A stretch of DNA of 64,000 nucleotides from Cunninghamia lanceolata (lineage: Eukaryota > Streptophyta > Pinopsida > Cupressales > Cupressaceae). How positions within the stretch are numbered: the stretch's first letter is position 1; each line of letters starts with the position of its first letter. Shown here one piece after another: positions 37,800 to 50,857 of this stretch. The notes under the pieces were generated by a model that was given only the letters and a program-made list of their open reading frames with translations, made no database searches and had not been told where the DNA came from. The translations under genes were made by a program, and so were the position numbers. The DNA is taken from NCBI GenBank assembly GCA_027924645.1, contig BSBN01001807.1:13596001-13660000 (forward strand), read 5' to 3'.

Positions 37800-38976
37800 T
37801 GAGGCAGGACTATGAGAGTACACGGTTGAAGTTGAAGGAAATGCTAAAGTATATGCCTGCATTGTGGACTAGACTTTGTTGGAACATATAGATGAAATTA
37901 AAATGAAGCAAGCAGGAGAATCAAAATCTACACAAACAATTAGAAGAGGCACGTCCAACAGCTTTTCTTCAACACTAATCCTTGCTTGATCATTGGCAGC
38001 TCATATAGCATCGAGGAATTAAAACTTCATAGACATTATTATTGTTTGATGGACATGCTCAAAACAAGAAATCTCAAAAGTGCTCAAGCTCAGATGAAGT
38101 TCGCCAACACCAAAGAAAGAAAGGATCGCGTGGTTATGTGAGATATTCGCCATCATTCCACATAGGATTATTGACTCTTCCCTTTCCATGGTGTCAAAAG
38201 GAAATCAGATGAATATAGTTTGATGTTCTAGGAAGTGGGAGATTTGAAGAGTTAGTCGCTGCCAACGAATGTATAACTTTCGTTGCCTTAAAGAGACAAA
38301 AACACATAGATTTGAGTAGAAGAGAAAGAAGACAAAGGAGAGTGGGTGGCTAGTTATAAACCTCAACGAATTAGATTTTTAGAAGTATCAATTTACGTTG
38401 GACACTTCTCACGTGACAGTCAACACCAACGTGGAGATTATATTTTTGTAACTTTTTAACTTCCATGACTTCCATTCAAGATCAACAAAGGTGACGTTTC
38501 AGTTATTGACAAAATGTCTATTTAATTTCCATTATTTTGAACATATAAAGGAAAGAAAACAGATTAAATGGGTGCGGCCAAGTTTCAGAGGAAGAAAGGA
38601 AGAGTGAATAAAAGGAAGAATGACATATTGGTTGATAGAATAGAGGGGAAGCATATTAGAAAGAAGGAGGTGTACCCAGTGGAAAAGAAGAGAGATCGAT
38701 GCCTATGGAGAACAAGAGAGAGGAAACTAAGCCTATGTGAGACTTGTGAAGCAGAAACCAGGCTATGTGAGCATGAGAGGAGAAAAGTTTAAATGTGTAT
38801 ATTCAGATTGAGAGGAGATAGAGACCATTTATGTAATGATTCCACTTGTTATGAATTGAAGTAGTTTTATTTTAGTTATTGTGTTGATGTTTTAAGTTGT
38901 GGGAAAAGATTTGCTTGTCATGTTTGTGTCTATGAATTTTGCTATCGTAGAGCAAGTGTTTGTTTCTCTTGCATCA
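37800..38976 (+). repeat. 3' LTR of the non-autonomous element
   Basis: Matches 35053-36224. A basic 75-codon frame (38568-38792; FQRKKGRVNKRKND near its start) is open here; in the 5' LTR the same frame has two stops, so there is little sign of selection. Confidence 0.8.
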
Positions 38977-39056
38977 TCTATGCAGCTATTTCGATGAGAA
39001 GTTTCCTAGGATTAACATTGGAAGGAGATCAAAGAGTTATACTTGTGTATCAATAA

Positions 39057-41709
39057 CACCGCCAATTGACTCTAAAGGGATCAATCCATCACTTCCGAAG
39101 GGTAAATGATGCTTTCTTTGTAGTGTTTATGTGTCTTTTTGATCCTCAACTAGAGAAAAAGAGAGTTTCAGATGAAGCCTTGGAAGTTGTGAATAGTTTT
39201 GGTTGTTTATATCTCCAATTCCCAACTTTCACTTATCTAAGAGTTGGGTGTTTTCAAGGCTGTCCATATATGTCACCCAAATTTCCTAGTGATAGAATTG
39301 TCTTGATGGAACTATGCCAGCAAAGGATTGTTGTGCATAACAAGCAGATGGAGTTGAAGAAACCTGGCTTCAAGTTTCCCATTAAGATTGGAAGGTACTC
39401 CATTTCTACTTCTGCTAAAGCCAAGGCTCTTGAAACTGAGATGCAGCTGGTAATAATGAAGCATTTGAAGAGGAGAAGTAACTTTGATTTCAAAAGGGTA
39501 AAGGACAAGATAAAGAGAAAGTCTCTATCACATATCCCTATGGTGGAAGATGTATGGGTTGACTTGAGGACTCAAGAGGAGATAAGGAAATTGGACTACT
39601 ACAGATTAACACTAAGTCAAATCGAAGACTTAGGGTTGGCTGATATCCTAGAGGGAATGGTAGATGATGAAAACATTGTGAATCCCAAATATGTTAATGA
39701 GAATGTTAAGGGATCTCCTTTGCCTGTTGTTCTATGGTCAAAGAAAGAATTAACTTCAATAAGGCAAAGATTTGAGCCTATCTTGGTGAATACAAATGTA
39801 TGGCTAAAACACAAAGGGATTTATTTGAAGGATTTTATCACTAGCTTGGAGGAGGAAACTCTAGAGCAAATAGGTAAAAAGGTAGAAATAAGAACAAAAA
39901 ATAAGAGTGATGCATCGAGTTCTTCCAAGGCTCCTAAGCCTAAAATAAAATTTGTATCAAAAGGTGGCAAAGATATAGTGACTGAGGAAGAGCCAAGTGG
40001 AGGAGAAATGGAAACAAATGAATAGGCAACTAAGGAGCCTATTGATGTGGAAATGGCTACTAAAGAGAAATCTTTAGATGTAAAGAAGGATGAATAGGAA
40101 GTAGAGAAAGAAGACAACTAGGAACAACTGGAGGAACCAACCATGTCTCCTAAAAAAGACATGACACAAAAACCTCGAGCTTCTTTTCCTTTACTTAGGA
40201 CCTTACCTAATTCAGATTCCATGCCTGTTATCCCAAATACTCAGATTGTCTCCAATTGTGATTCAGTCTTCTAGTCCTTCTACACCATCATCTTCTAGGA
40301 CAATTTTTGATAGTCCTAAGACTGCCTTTGACACTGGTTTTGGTTCTTCAAGATCTTTACCAAGTTTGTCTTCTCCTTCTTATGATATTGGTGATCAAAC
40401 AATTTTAGATCAATTTGTTTCAAGTACTAAGCAGGCTACCAATGTCAATGTGCTAGGTGCCATCTTTACAAACACCTCTCCAATTGTTACTACAACCAAT
40501 GTGAGTGCAACTCCTTTTGTAACAGTAATGGATTCTAATCCAAGTGCTAGTTTATCAACACTTCCTCCATGGCTCTTATCTTATACTCCAAAGAGAAATA
40601 AGCAAGCCATCTCTCTAGATGACTTTGACTTTGAGAAGCTGACACTTGTTAAGGCAAAGACCAAGAAGAAGCCTAAGACTCTCTCCTGGTTGCTGGAAGA
40701 TAAAGGCCATAAGGATGTGGAGATAGCTCAACCTCCGCCAGATGCAACCATTGAGGATTTCAATATGAATGATTATTCAATCTCTAGGATTGAGTTGGGA
40801 AAAATTACTCATGAAAATGCTAAGGTCGATGTGCAATCAACTCTCAATTCTCTAATTGTAAAATTTAATCATGAGAAAGAAATGAAGGATTAGTACAAGG
40901 CTAAAGCAAAACAATTGGCTACAATAATACAAAAGATCACTTTCTCTTCTGAGTCAGTAGAACATGAGGCTATCACTATGGAGGATCCTGTCATCGAAAA
41001 AGCTAAAAAGGTTCATGCTAGAGGAAAGGTACTTAGAGAATATCTTGAAAGGTTGCGTGCACAAGGGGTACTTCTTCTAACAAGTACAGTTGAGAAGAAA
41101 AGTAAAATGGAGAAGGTAAGATCTAAATTAGATAACTTGGTTGATGCTTTGTCTCTAGAGATTGAGTATTTGGATTCAAGCCTTGAAAAATGAACCAACA
41201 TGAAGAAGATGAAGGTGAAAACCTTGGTATCAATTGGAATAATTTCAAACTATGAATCATATGTAGAAACCAAGGAGTCATTGATTCATCATAACAATGC
41301 GTTAAAAGATTTGATCAAGGATTTGCAAAGTGCCCAAGAGCTCAGTGAGGATAGTGATGTTGATCTTCTTCATAAGTTGGAGGAACTTCTGTGCTAACTG
41401 ACAGGTGATGATCATCAATTTCTTTCTGTTGATGAAATGATCCAAGAATTCAATAAGATGATTTAGAGAGATTTTGAAGAAGAAGCTTTTTTAGTCGCTT
41501 ATATGGATAAGTTATTGGATAATCAATTGACTCTGGAAAATTTGAAGGTCAAATTGATAAGTCATGAGAAAGCAACCACTACAGTTAAAGATGCAATAAC
41601 CAAAGCCCACGTCATTTCTAAGAACACTGTTGGTCTAGACAGCCTTGAGATGCAAACTGTGTTCACAATGTATGAGGATTTCCTCAAGAAGGATGGTGGT
41701 GAAAGTTAG
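39057..41709 (+). pseudogene. Large decayed ORF, unrecognised, with coiled-coil-like C-terminal part
   Basis: A 2.65-kb coding-like region is open in one frame from 39057 to 40025 (about 320 codons). It continues through stops and one frame change (40025-40246) to 40893, 41193, 41397 and 41709. The N-terminal part is globular (FPTFTYLRVGCFQGCPYMSP; FKFPIKIGRYSI). A Ser/Pro/Thr-rich linker (40250-40560) follows, and then Lys/Glu/Leu-rich helices (for example KMEKVRSKLDNLVDALSLEI). Upstream, 38984-39105 also reads sensibly in another frame, so the start is lost. I do not recognise the family. A transposon-borne gag-like or additional ORF is the best guess. Confidence 0.5.
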
Positions 41710-44300
41710 TCAACATGTTCGTGCCTTACCCAAATTTTTTTAATATATTTTCATATGCACTTTGTATTTAGTTTTGGACATGTCCACATGTACTTTTCAA
41801 AACTGTAATTACATGTGTGAACAAAGGAAGTCTTAAATCAATAAGGACTCTTTTGTTGAATAAGTCAAAGTAGTTATACTTTTTCCTAGATTAGCTCTTG
41901 GCTCTCACCTATAAATATGAGAGAGCTCTTTTGTAATATCCATCTTTTATCTATTGCAAGAAAACTCTACCAAATTGAAAAGCAAGTTGAGACTTTGTGC
42001 TTATTTGTAAAAATCAATTTTCAAATATTTATCAATACAAGAGACAAGTTCAATTCCAATCTTTGTCTTGGAGTAATTTGTTTTATGATAGAATTGTTCT
42101 TATGTCTTTGCTATCATATTATCTTTGATAAGTAATTAAAGTGTGAGGGTTTATTTCAAGTGATTGAGGAGTATTCTAAATTTGATTTTAATATATACTT
42201 TGAGCTATAAAATCATTTGTGAGAATTGTGTTGTGTTCATGAATGAGAAATAGCTTGAAGACTTTGTTCTACAAGTTGTTATCTTTGATCTATTTATCTC
42301 ATCTTGGTGTATAAGTGAAGACTTTGGCCTGCACTTTACTCCAAATCATTTTATTTTTAGTTGGTGAAAGAAGCAATGGAAGACTTTGTGTTTCCGTGGG
42401 TTTTTGTTTTATTTTCATAGTTCTTTGCATAGTATTAGTTTTGTTGAAATCATTATCATAAAGTGTAAACATATATTCTAAAAAAAGAGAATATGATGGA
42501 ATGGAATCATCCCAAATATAGTTCTTAGAGTAAATAAGTTTTATTAGTTATTAGTTTGTAATAGCTTGCAATCAGAGGGAGCCTCCCCATGCTGAGAGGA
42601 GAGATTTATCTCATCACACTGAGGTTGATATAACCATTTTGTCTTCAGTGAGTTGACGACAAAATATTCACCCAACATAAATATAGGTGTACCTAAGTGA
42701 GCTTAATTTATACTAACAAATTTGATCCCAGTGGGCAGAATTTGAGGCATACATCTCTTCCTATAAGCTTACCAAATTGTATGAACTCTTTATATTCCAA
42801 ACAAAACTTTTTCACATATTATTTATTTATTTATTTTACAATACCACTAGTCCCTCACTAGGTATTGTCCTTTGAATGCTCAAACTAATTTGCATCACAC
42901 ACTCATTGCATGTTATTGGTTGTTATTACCATCTTCTTGTGTGTTACTTATTGTAATGCCATAACCCTTGTATGCCATTGTTGATTTTGATTGTAATGCA
43001 TATGATTTGGTGTGTCGTGATGCCTTGATCTTGTATCATCCCTCGTATTGTATTATGTGAATGCGTATGATTGCTTGATTGACTATATCTTTGTATAGAG
43101 AGGTGAGCTTAGGGTCCCTCACAACCATGTGGTGTTGACTACCATTGGGGCTCGCTGGATCTATAGTCATGATTGGGAGAGTGTGTAGAGTTCATTATAT
43201 GATTATGATATGGTTAGGCCTTCATTGTCTCAATTATGTGAAATGTATAAATAAGGAATTCTATCACTCATCAACTCAACTTGTATTAGAGCCATGAATG
43301 GACTTTGTAAACCATGGTGAACTATCCAAATTTGGGATGGAGGTTCCATATTGCATTCTTTTCATTATCATCATGTGCTTTGATTTGATATTGTAAATTG
43401 AAATAGAATCTTATGATGTGCTCATCTTGAATATGATGTGTAGACATATTTTTCTTTCATTTTAAATGATGTTCATGGTATGCAATGAACATTGCTATGA
43501 TTATGGTTTAGAATTAGTTCTTATGTTTTTCTTTTAGCTCTTTGGTAAGATTCAAGACCCTCCGTGTAGGCCAATTGTTGCATGGAAGGAAAATGGGTAT
43601 ATGCTAGTGAATAGTGTCATTTTGGATTTAAATTAATCTTTAGATTTTATGAATTTTAGACATGTTGAATTGAACCTAGAGAACATAGCAAATGTTTGGT
43701 TCAATATGTTTCTAAACAACACTTGGATCAAGGTTGTTACACCTTGTTTTGTGTCTTGCTTGCTATATGCTTGTTTTGGTCTAGCCCTACACTTTGTCTT
43801 GGTTTGCATGACCATGTTTCTTGCCTTATGAGGTTGAAACATAATGCTAAGGGTTACTTGTGGTTGTAGGCATGTCAAGGATCCATTGGTTAGCATAAAA
43901 GTCAAATTTGGAGCATTTAGGACCCCTTTAGTGCAAAGCTAGGTTGTTCACTATTTTGGGTCACCTATTTTGCCAAAGGCGACCTACCCTAGCATTAGGG
44001 AAAACTTGGGGGTCATATGTTTTACTAAGGGATACTTTAGGAAGGCTATAGGTGACTTGCACTAGTCATAGGGGCAACCTGACTTGAAAAAGAGCGACCC
44101 TTGGATAGGGGATAGTTCCCAAACTTTTTGAGAAAAAGTTCCTAAATGAAAGTTGTTCCCCTATGTCAACCTTTCTTACCTATCATATTGGTCTGAAGAT
44201 TTATGAGGTAATTTTTGAGTTATTCATTCCTTTATGTTAAGATGCATGCCTTTGTGTGAAAATGAATAGTCAACAGTTCGATTGGTTGAGGTCTTGGATA
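41710..44300. other. Non-coding repeat-like sequence
   Basis: No protein was found. At 43281-43294 TTGTATTAGAGCCA resembles a decayed primer binding site after an LTR-like end (ATCACTCATCAACTCA). An LTR could therefore lie to its left, with unknown start. Confidence 0.4.
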
Positions 44301-44819
44301 TTTTGATTAACATACCTCTTCTGAACCTCATGTCTAGCACTATCACGCTCAGTGTGCACTATGACTAGCTCCTGCTTCTGTGTCACTTGGTCCTCCAAGC
44401 TCATGACCTGAACTCTCAGGGTCTCCCTTTCCTCCTTCACATCTCCTATCCTTTGTCAGACCCTACGCTTCCCAGAGGAAGAAGGATTCAACGCTGCACT
44501 TGATGGACCTGAACCTGATGGTATTGCCCTTCATGAACTCACTGCTCCCACTGCCACTGCTGCTAGCACACCAATGGCTATCCTATCTTCATCACCTCCA
44601 TCTCTCTCATCTCCATCCCCTCTTCCTCCTCCTCCACTATGATCTCTTCTCCTCTACAACAGACGCACCTAGCTCCCCATCTGGAATAGTCAGCTGCACA
44701 GGCATCGCTTGTGCCTACCACACATCATAAGTTGGGCTGGTCCTCGCATCTACCACCATTGACCTCCAATCCCTTCGCACTGATTGTAATGCTACAATAT
44801 CTAGAAGCACCAGTTGTGG

Positions 44820-45790
44820 ATCCATCTATGACGACCATAAAGGTTGATCCGCTTGTACATGTGCAAAAATAGCAGTGATTTGTGGAAGGTCCTGTTGTAT
44901 CCCAAACTTTCACAGCACATGAGAAGTGATATATTGATCAATGATGTGCTCGGTCCTCCCTATGAGGTATCGAGGTTGTCGAGTGTATGGCATGTGTGTG
45001 TCAACATCAATCCATGACTCACAGCCTATGTACGGCCACCACACCACCGTCATCACCTCATCTAACTGCCTCCGCCAAAACTGCATACCCCCCAGTTGCT
45101 GATGCTGGAGACTACCCCTATATTCCATTACCCATGGCTCGAACCATAGCCTAACATGCAGATCTATGGGCCTTGTGACAGCTATATGCTCCCACACCCA
45201 TACATGCAACAATATCACCTTGCAATTGAGGCTAGCTCTATCCCTATACACCACCAAGTGCTTCTCATGGTTTAATTGGGCTAATAGGCATGGTCCCCAA
45301 GTATACATAGTGCCCTACATCACCATCTTCTTAATCACATCCCCCTAGCCAACTGGGAATCCCCGCGAGCGGTGATTTGTCATCAAGATCCCCTGATCAA
45401 CCCACATAGATATATTACATAATGGCTAACACATCTCACACAGGTAGGACCCCACAACATATCCCTTCAGTTTTGGCTATACACTGACTTCTATGGCACA
45501 AATGCCCAATCTAATGCTACTAATCTTGGAGCAGTATCATAAACAACCCGCTCACACACTATAGGGATCTTGAGGATTCTCCATACATCCTCCCGAGTGA
45601 TGGTCATCTCACCCGTCGACAATAAGAAAGTGCATGTCTCGGTCTGCCACCTCTCCACTAGAGCTGTCATCATAGCCCTATGTGCCCTCAACCGAGGCAT
45701 ATTTGATACATATCGTAGACCAATTGCATGCAAGCGAAGCCGCTCCGCTAGCGTCAGTCTATCCCTCAATGCCACAATTGCTGGAACCTA
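44820..45790 (-). pseudogene. Plant mobile domain (PMD) ORF, decayed
   Basis: PMD (aminotransferase-like) proteins occur in the Arabidopsis MAIN/MAIL genes and, widely, in plant transposons. Reading down from 45775, LSTGEMTITREDVWRILKIP matches the family's typical (F/L)xxGEMTxTLxDVxxxLGLP, followed by the region near 45300 (MYTWGPCLLAQL) and LLHVWVWEHIAVTRPI. The end has VVWWPYIGCE and RQPRYLIGRTEHIIDQYI. Frames change near 45480 and 45310, and a stop is at 44910, so it is broken. Further downstream (44480-44330) a coiled stretch may be its tail. It runs opposite to the LTR at 46862-48179. Confidence 0.82.
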
Positions 45791-45879
45791 TCACTCTCAT
45801 GATTGTATCTCTACCAGGCCAACCTGTGTTTAAAAAACAACATAAGTTAACCCCCCTTCTACAAAACAATGCCATGGTG

Positions 45880-46360
45880 CTAAACCATTAGCCCTTAGTG
45901 CTAAACCAAACAAAGGTACTAATTCCTCTGCCAAAGGTGCCAATCTAGCTGATGGCGCTAATCCATTAACCAATGGCACTAATCCAGTGGATTGTACTAT
46001 TTCCCAGCCCTATGGCGCTAATCTGTATGATAGTGCTAATCCCCCAACTCAAGGCGTTAATCTATCTAGTTAACCCAAAATGCTTAAAAGTGGGTGCTAA
46101 ACCAACTGATGGCACTAATATGCGTACCATATGTGCTAATCCAAATGAGTACGCTAATCTCATGGTTCTCAGCTAATCTAGATGATCGTGCTAAACCCCC
46201 CTGAAATCCTAATGCTAATCCACTTGATAGTGCTAATCCGCTAATAGATGGCGCTAAAACACCTCTTTACCCCCTAGCATTTCAGTACTAATCTACCCTA
46301 AGGGGCTAATGCGCTGACCTATGGTGCTACGTGGCTGTGCGATAGTGCTAAACCCCTAAC
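45880..46360. repeat. Degenerate minisatellite with core GGCGCTAATCC
   Basis: About 20 units of the type GATGGCGCTAATCCAnnT recur at spacings near 20-25 bases. Variants include GGCACTAATCC, AGTGCTAATCC and CGTGCTAAACC. It lies directly upstream of the PMD ORF and before the polypurine tract of the LTR at 46862. Confidence 0.8.
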
Positions 46361-46847
46361 CTACCCTTTTTCAACCCTAAAACTAACATGAATCCTAAAA
46401 ATCACAAAGTGAGGTTAGACGACATGCCCATGGTCCTGCCTCCTCCATCCATTGGTACTCCCATACTCTCTTCGATCGGTGCTAGTGTCATGGGTAGCTC
46501 GATTGCATTATCACTATTGTTATGCTCTTTCTAGTCTAGTCAGCTAAGGTGTGCAAATATTGCATGTTGGGCTCACTTTTGCCTATCTATAGGTGCCATG
46601 TCAGCCCTAATTCACCATTTCTTCTGCCTAGGTCACAAATCTTTCCTATTTTCCTTCGTTTTTCTTCTATCACCCCTATTTTCCATCCTGAATCCCTTTT
46701 TCACCACCGTTCCCTCCTTTTCGAGAGTTAATTAAATTTTTCACCTGATCTCTCGAACGGGCATCCCTCATCCATTTCCACTCATTGTTAGTTGGGGCAA
46801 AATTCTTTGACCTGACACCATTCCCTACTCAGTCATGACATCGCATC

Positions 46848-46861
46848 AAAGAGGGGAAAAA
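46848..46861 (+). other. Polypurine tract
   Basis: AAAGAGGGGAAAAA directly precedes an LTR start (TGTAGACACC). It primes plus-strand synthesis in retroelements and sets the direction of the LTR. Confidence 0.8.
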
Positions 46862-48179
46862 TGTAGACACCTAAAAATGTCTCAACCCCACAAGCCACTT
46901 TCCTGCATCAACCACATTACTAATTACCCCTTTCACCAATTAATTAAATAAAATCAAAACTATTTAATTAATTAACCCTAAGCCATCCCTAACCATCTAC
47001 CATTAGCTACTTACCCCAAATTCGTCCTTAGTAATGAATTAATTCAATTAATTCATCACTAGACCTTACAATTTCATTCATCATTAATTAAATAAATATT
47101 CTAAATATTTATTTAGTTAATTTCTCCATCTCCTAATCCTGACTAATTAAATAAATCATGCTTATTTAATTAATTTACCCTAGCCTATAGCCTAAACCTA
47201 GCCTAATTGAATAAATATCAATTATTTAATTAGCTACCCTAGCCTACATAACCCCTATACTAAAATTAATTAAATAAATCATTATTTAATTAATTTTAAC
47301 CCCTGATTAGCCCACTCACTAATTATCTACAACCACATTAATTAAGTTAATCACTTAATTAAGTGGGTCAAACCATGTTTAACACCTTCTCCCACACCCC
47401 TTGAATAAAAAATTATCTTTTATTCAAAAGGGTCACATGACCCTTCTATCTCACCTTTCCTCTTTCATGTTAGAGCTCTTTTTTATGTAAAGAGCTCACA
47501 CATGTGTTTGCCAAATACACACATGTGATCACATGTCATTCCATTCACCAAAATTTTTAATTCCAACACCTCTAAAGGAAATTAATTTTTTATTTCCTCA
47601 TGTGTCTTAATCCTAGTTAATGCTAAGCCTTCCCAAGGTGAATTTAAAATTCACTTTTAATCACAATCTTCCAATATTGATGATGAAATCTAAGCCCTAC
47701 ATCTCATCCTCTCATCTCCACCATTGGATTTGAATTTGTAATCATAGCCATTGATCCTATTTTCCCTCAAATTTGCCTATATATACAAGCCTCCACAAGC
47801 CATTTTCACATCCAAGTTTGAATTAAGATTATTATGCCAAAATCTCTCCTCATCTCATCTCATCTCATTATAGCCTTATTATGCCAAGATTGTGTTCAAT
47901 TTGAGAGCAATCCACATATCATCACTCTAATTGGGTAAAGTTAGGAGGACTTTGGGTGCATTTCTCTTCAATCTTATGAAAGAGTGAGGGAGATTCAAGG
48001 ACTTGTGAAATGTATAATATTATGTTTTTAATCTTCTTTTCATGTTTTTAGTCTCGTTGAATCTTTTTCATCTTTAGATGGAACCCCTCAGATCTTAAAT
48101 CATTAATTTTTCTAAAAAATATGTGATTTCAAACAAAAATTAGTATGTCCCGTAAGTGGGACACACTATTGTGGTAGCA
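46862..48179 (+). repeat. 3' LTR of an element with an antisense PMD ORF
   Basis: The LTR begins TGTAGACACCTAAAAATG after the polypurine tract. The end is placed at GTGGTAGCA, after a small hairpin TGTCCCGTAAGTGGGACA; the exact end is uncertain. A TATA box (CCTATATATACAAGCC) is at about 47779. The 46930-47350 part is built of repeated TTAATTAAATAAAT words. No matching 5' LTR was found in the window. Confidence 0.65.
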
Positions 48180-50850
48180 CCCCAAACCAAACCTCCAATT
48201 TTCAATTATCCTTATAATAAATGCATACTTCCTTATCATGCAAAATTGCTATACAATCAAGCAATTTCATTTCTCCATTTTATCAAACATTTCCAAAGGA
48301 ATTGCCAAGTTCTATTTGCTACAGATGCCTTTATCACATACAAACAATCTGAGAAGATGGTTCTTATAATAATATAAGGCATCCGGTAGTAACCTTTTTT
48401 CGGGTAACTATTAGATGCCTTTTTATTCTTCATTTGGTTTCTCATATAAGACACTTACTAGGATTAATTAACTTCCTCATTATAAAGGCATGTGAGGGAA
48501 TCCCAAAAGACCATCAAGATAAACAAATTATGCTTAAAAAAACTCTACCCAAAAGAAAAAATAGAAAATCAGAGAGACATCTTTTTAGGCGCATTGACAA
48601 TCTTTGAATCTTGATTAATAGTAATTTGTCAATAGTAGATTAGTGAAAAATTTGAAGAGATTCCTTCTTAATCTCTTGAAATTCTAATGACCTCTATTTC
48701 CCTAAGGACTCAATCGATTTCATCAATTCTCCTGGATTTTTTGGTAGTCTCTATCGTACCATGAAAAGAGCACATGCCTAAGGCACTTCATCCTACATAT
48801 CACTCCCCTTATAAATTGCATTATTTTGGTTCTTTGAAATATAATGAGCTCTTAATGCCAGTGAAAATGAACAGGAAAAAGGTAAATAATGATTAGTGAT
48901 CAGTACATGGTAAAGTTTGACTATAGAACCAAGCAAACACCCTGCCAAAAAAGAAACTTAAGATATATTTTAGTTTAAAGTTACATTTCCAATTCTAAAA
49001 CAACAAAATACCAATCTCCACCATAGGGAACATCATTGACAACTACACATGAAAAGAAATATTTTACTATAAGTCTATGTAGAGTTAGACTTGTGATAAT
49101 GAATAAATATGGCCTTAATGGACCTCCATATCATAGGCTTGTGGAAGGAGTTGTAGAATAGATTATCGAAAAATGTTGAGAATGGAGCGTGAAATCAATT
49201 GAGGCCATGAGTAGAGGACGCGCACAAACCAATCTCTTGTCGATTTCCCCAAACTAAAATTGTGAAAAACACCCCCAAAATTCTATAGAAATCCCCAAAA
49301 ATTTTACTCTAGATCACCTCTATGAAATAAATCACAATTTGACATCTAAACACAAATTACCTACAATAAACTAGATTTATATGAGTGAAATCAAACAAAA
49401 TGAACCAAAAACAACTTATCAATCTTCATAATCTAAAGACTTTGGACTAGAATGCCACCTCTATGTAAAACTTTAATTGAATCTGATCCACAGAAAAATG
49501 TGCTTTCAAATAGGTTATGCATATACATGAAAGCATAAAGGAAGGGGTATTTTGAACATATATTAAATTTGTAATAACATAGAGTGAACAGTTAGAAAAC
49601 AAAGAAGATTAGAATAAAATATAATGAAGGTAAAAAAATCACTTGGCCAATGGTACGTCTAGATTGTACGATCATAAGCATACAAAGAGAAGTAGAGTAC
49701 GGAATAAACAAGTCCTTAGTATCTTTGTCAAATGAAAGCTAGTTTGTCAAGTCATCCGCCTACGAATAAAAAATTATCCAACACATGAAAAGCCAAATTC
49801 ACAATAGTCAGAGTGTGGATTGTTCCAAATTCATGTTCCCTATATAGACCAAATTCATTTATGAATATTTAATGGCTATGTTGTTTGTGATAAGGTTAGT
49901 AACTATTTGCTATAAATATTTATTGACTTCTATTTCATTTCATTTCATGTATGGTAGTACTGATTTTATTATTAACTATACTCATTCAATCTTTTATATA
50001 TCATTAGATCACATTTTTATAATTTGATTGGGCATATAAATAATCAATGTCTTTTCTATATCATATTTCCCTATTATCAAATTGATGTGATCTTTACCTA
50101 TGAGGACATCCAATTGATTTGATTTTAGGTATGAGTTAAAGTCATGTTGCATTCATTGCTTGCATCAATTAACATGAAGCAAGGAATACGAGGTAAATTC
50201 TCATAACCAATCAATTTTTTTTGGTCTACACTAAAAACTATAATTATGACAAAAATAAAATAAGACTAAATATAAAAGTTTGTGACATGACAGGTACTAA
50301 CAATGTATAGTTTGACCCTTTCAAAGAAGAAACTATTCCTTCATTGACTTGACTGATGTGCGCTCGTCTCCGATTAGGAATAATTGAGACAGCCCAACCA
50401 ATATGGAATCTTAATGCACTCTAAACATATCAATCTAGCATATTGATATTTGATTTCTATTTTGATTGCTAAACAATATGCAGGAAATGATTAATATTCT
50501 AACATGTTTTAAATTCACGAGGCCCATGCTTGATAGAGAGTCGAGATGCATAAACAAAATTGATAAGTTACCATTTTTTTCCACCAATTGTACTTGTCAA
50601 TTGAAAGATTCAGACATTTTCTAATCTCAGAAGAATCAACTGACCCGAGGGGTTCATGTTTTCAAAGTCTTTGCCGCTCCTCACACATCCATTAATTTTG
50701 AGGAGTTCAACTCAAGGCCTTTACTGCAATGTCAATCAGAATCATTTAAGGTTTTGATTTATTCACATACAACATTCAAAAGTTTACTCCTAAATTCATA
50801 GGCATCTAAAAGGAATTGCAGCAGTTGATCTGGATTGTAAAAACTCCCAA
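48180..50850. other. No gene seen upstream of the LRR pseudogene
   Basis: AT-rich sequence with scattered short ORFs. It would include the former promoter of the LRR gene. No repeat boundary was fixed. Confidence 0.4.
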
Positions 50851-50857
50851 ACATCCA

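Larger units (their letters stand above)
35053..38976 (+). mobile_element. Non-autonomous LTR retrotransposon
   Basis: Two direct LTRs, 35053-36224 and 37800-38976 (about 1.17 kb each), flank a 1,575-base interior. The interior begins with a primer binding site and holds no gag or pol. The LTR ends are TG...CA, but flanking duplications (ATTCA and TCTAT) do not match, so the outer limits may be off by some bases or the target has mutated. It interrupts whatever preceded the 39-kb ORF. It has the layout of a LARD-like non-autonomous element. Confidence 0.75.

Noticed and set aside
45880..46360. CRISPR-like array
   Set aside because: Units are degenerate with no regular unique spacers, and the sequence is plant nuclear DNA.
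47000..47350. Possible origin or matrix-attachment element from TTAATTAAATAAAT repeats
   Set aside because: The words are part of the LTR family's U3 and AT bias alone gives no functional evidence.
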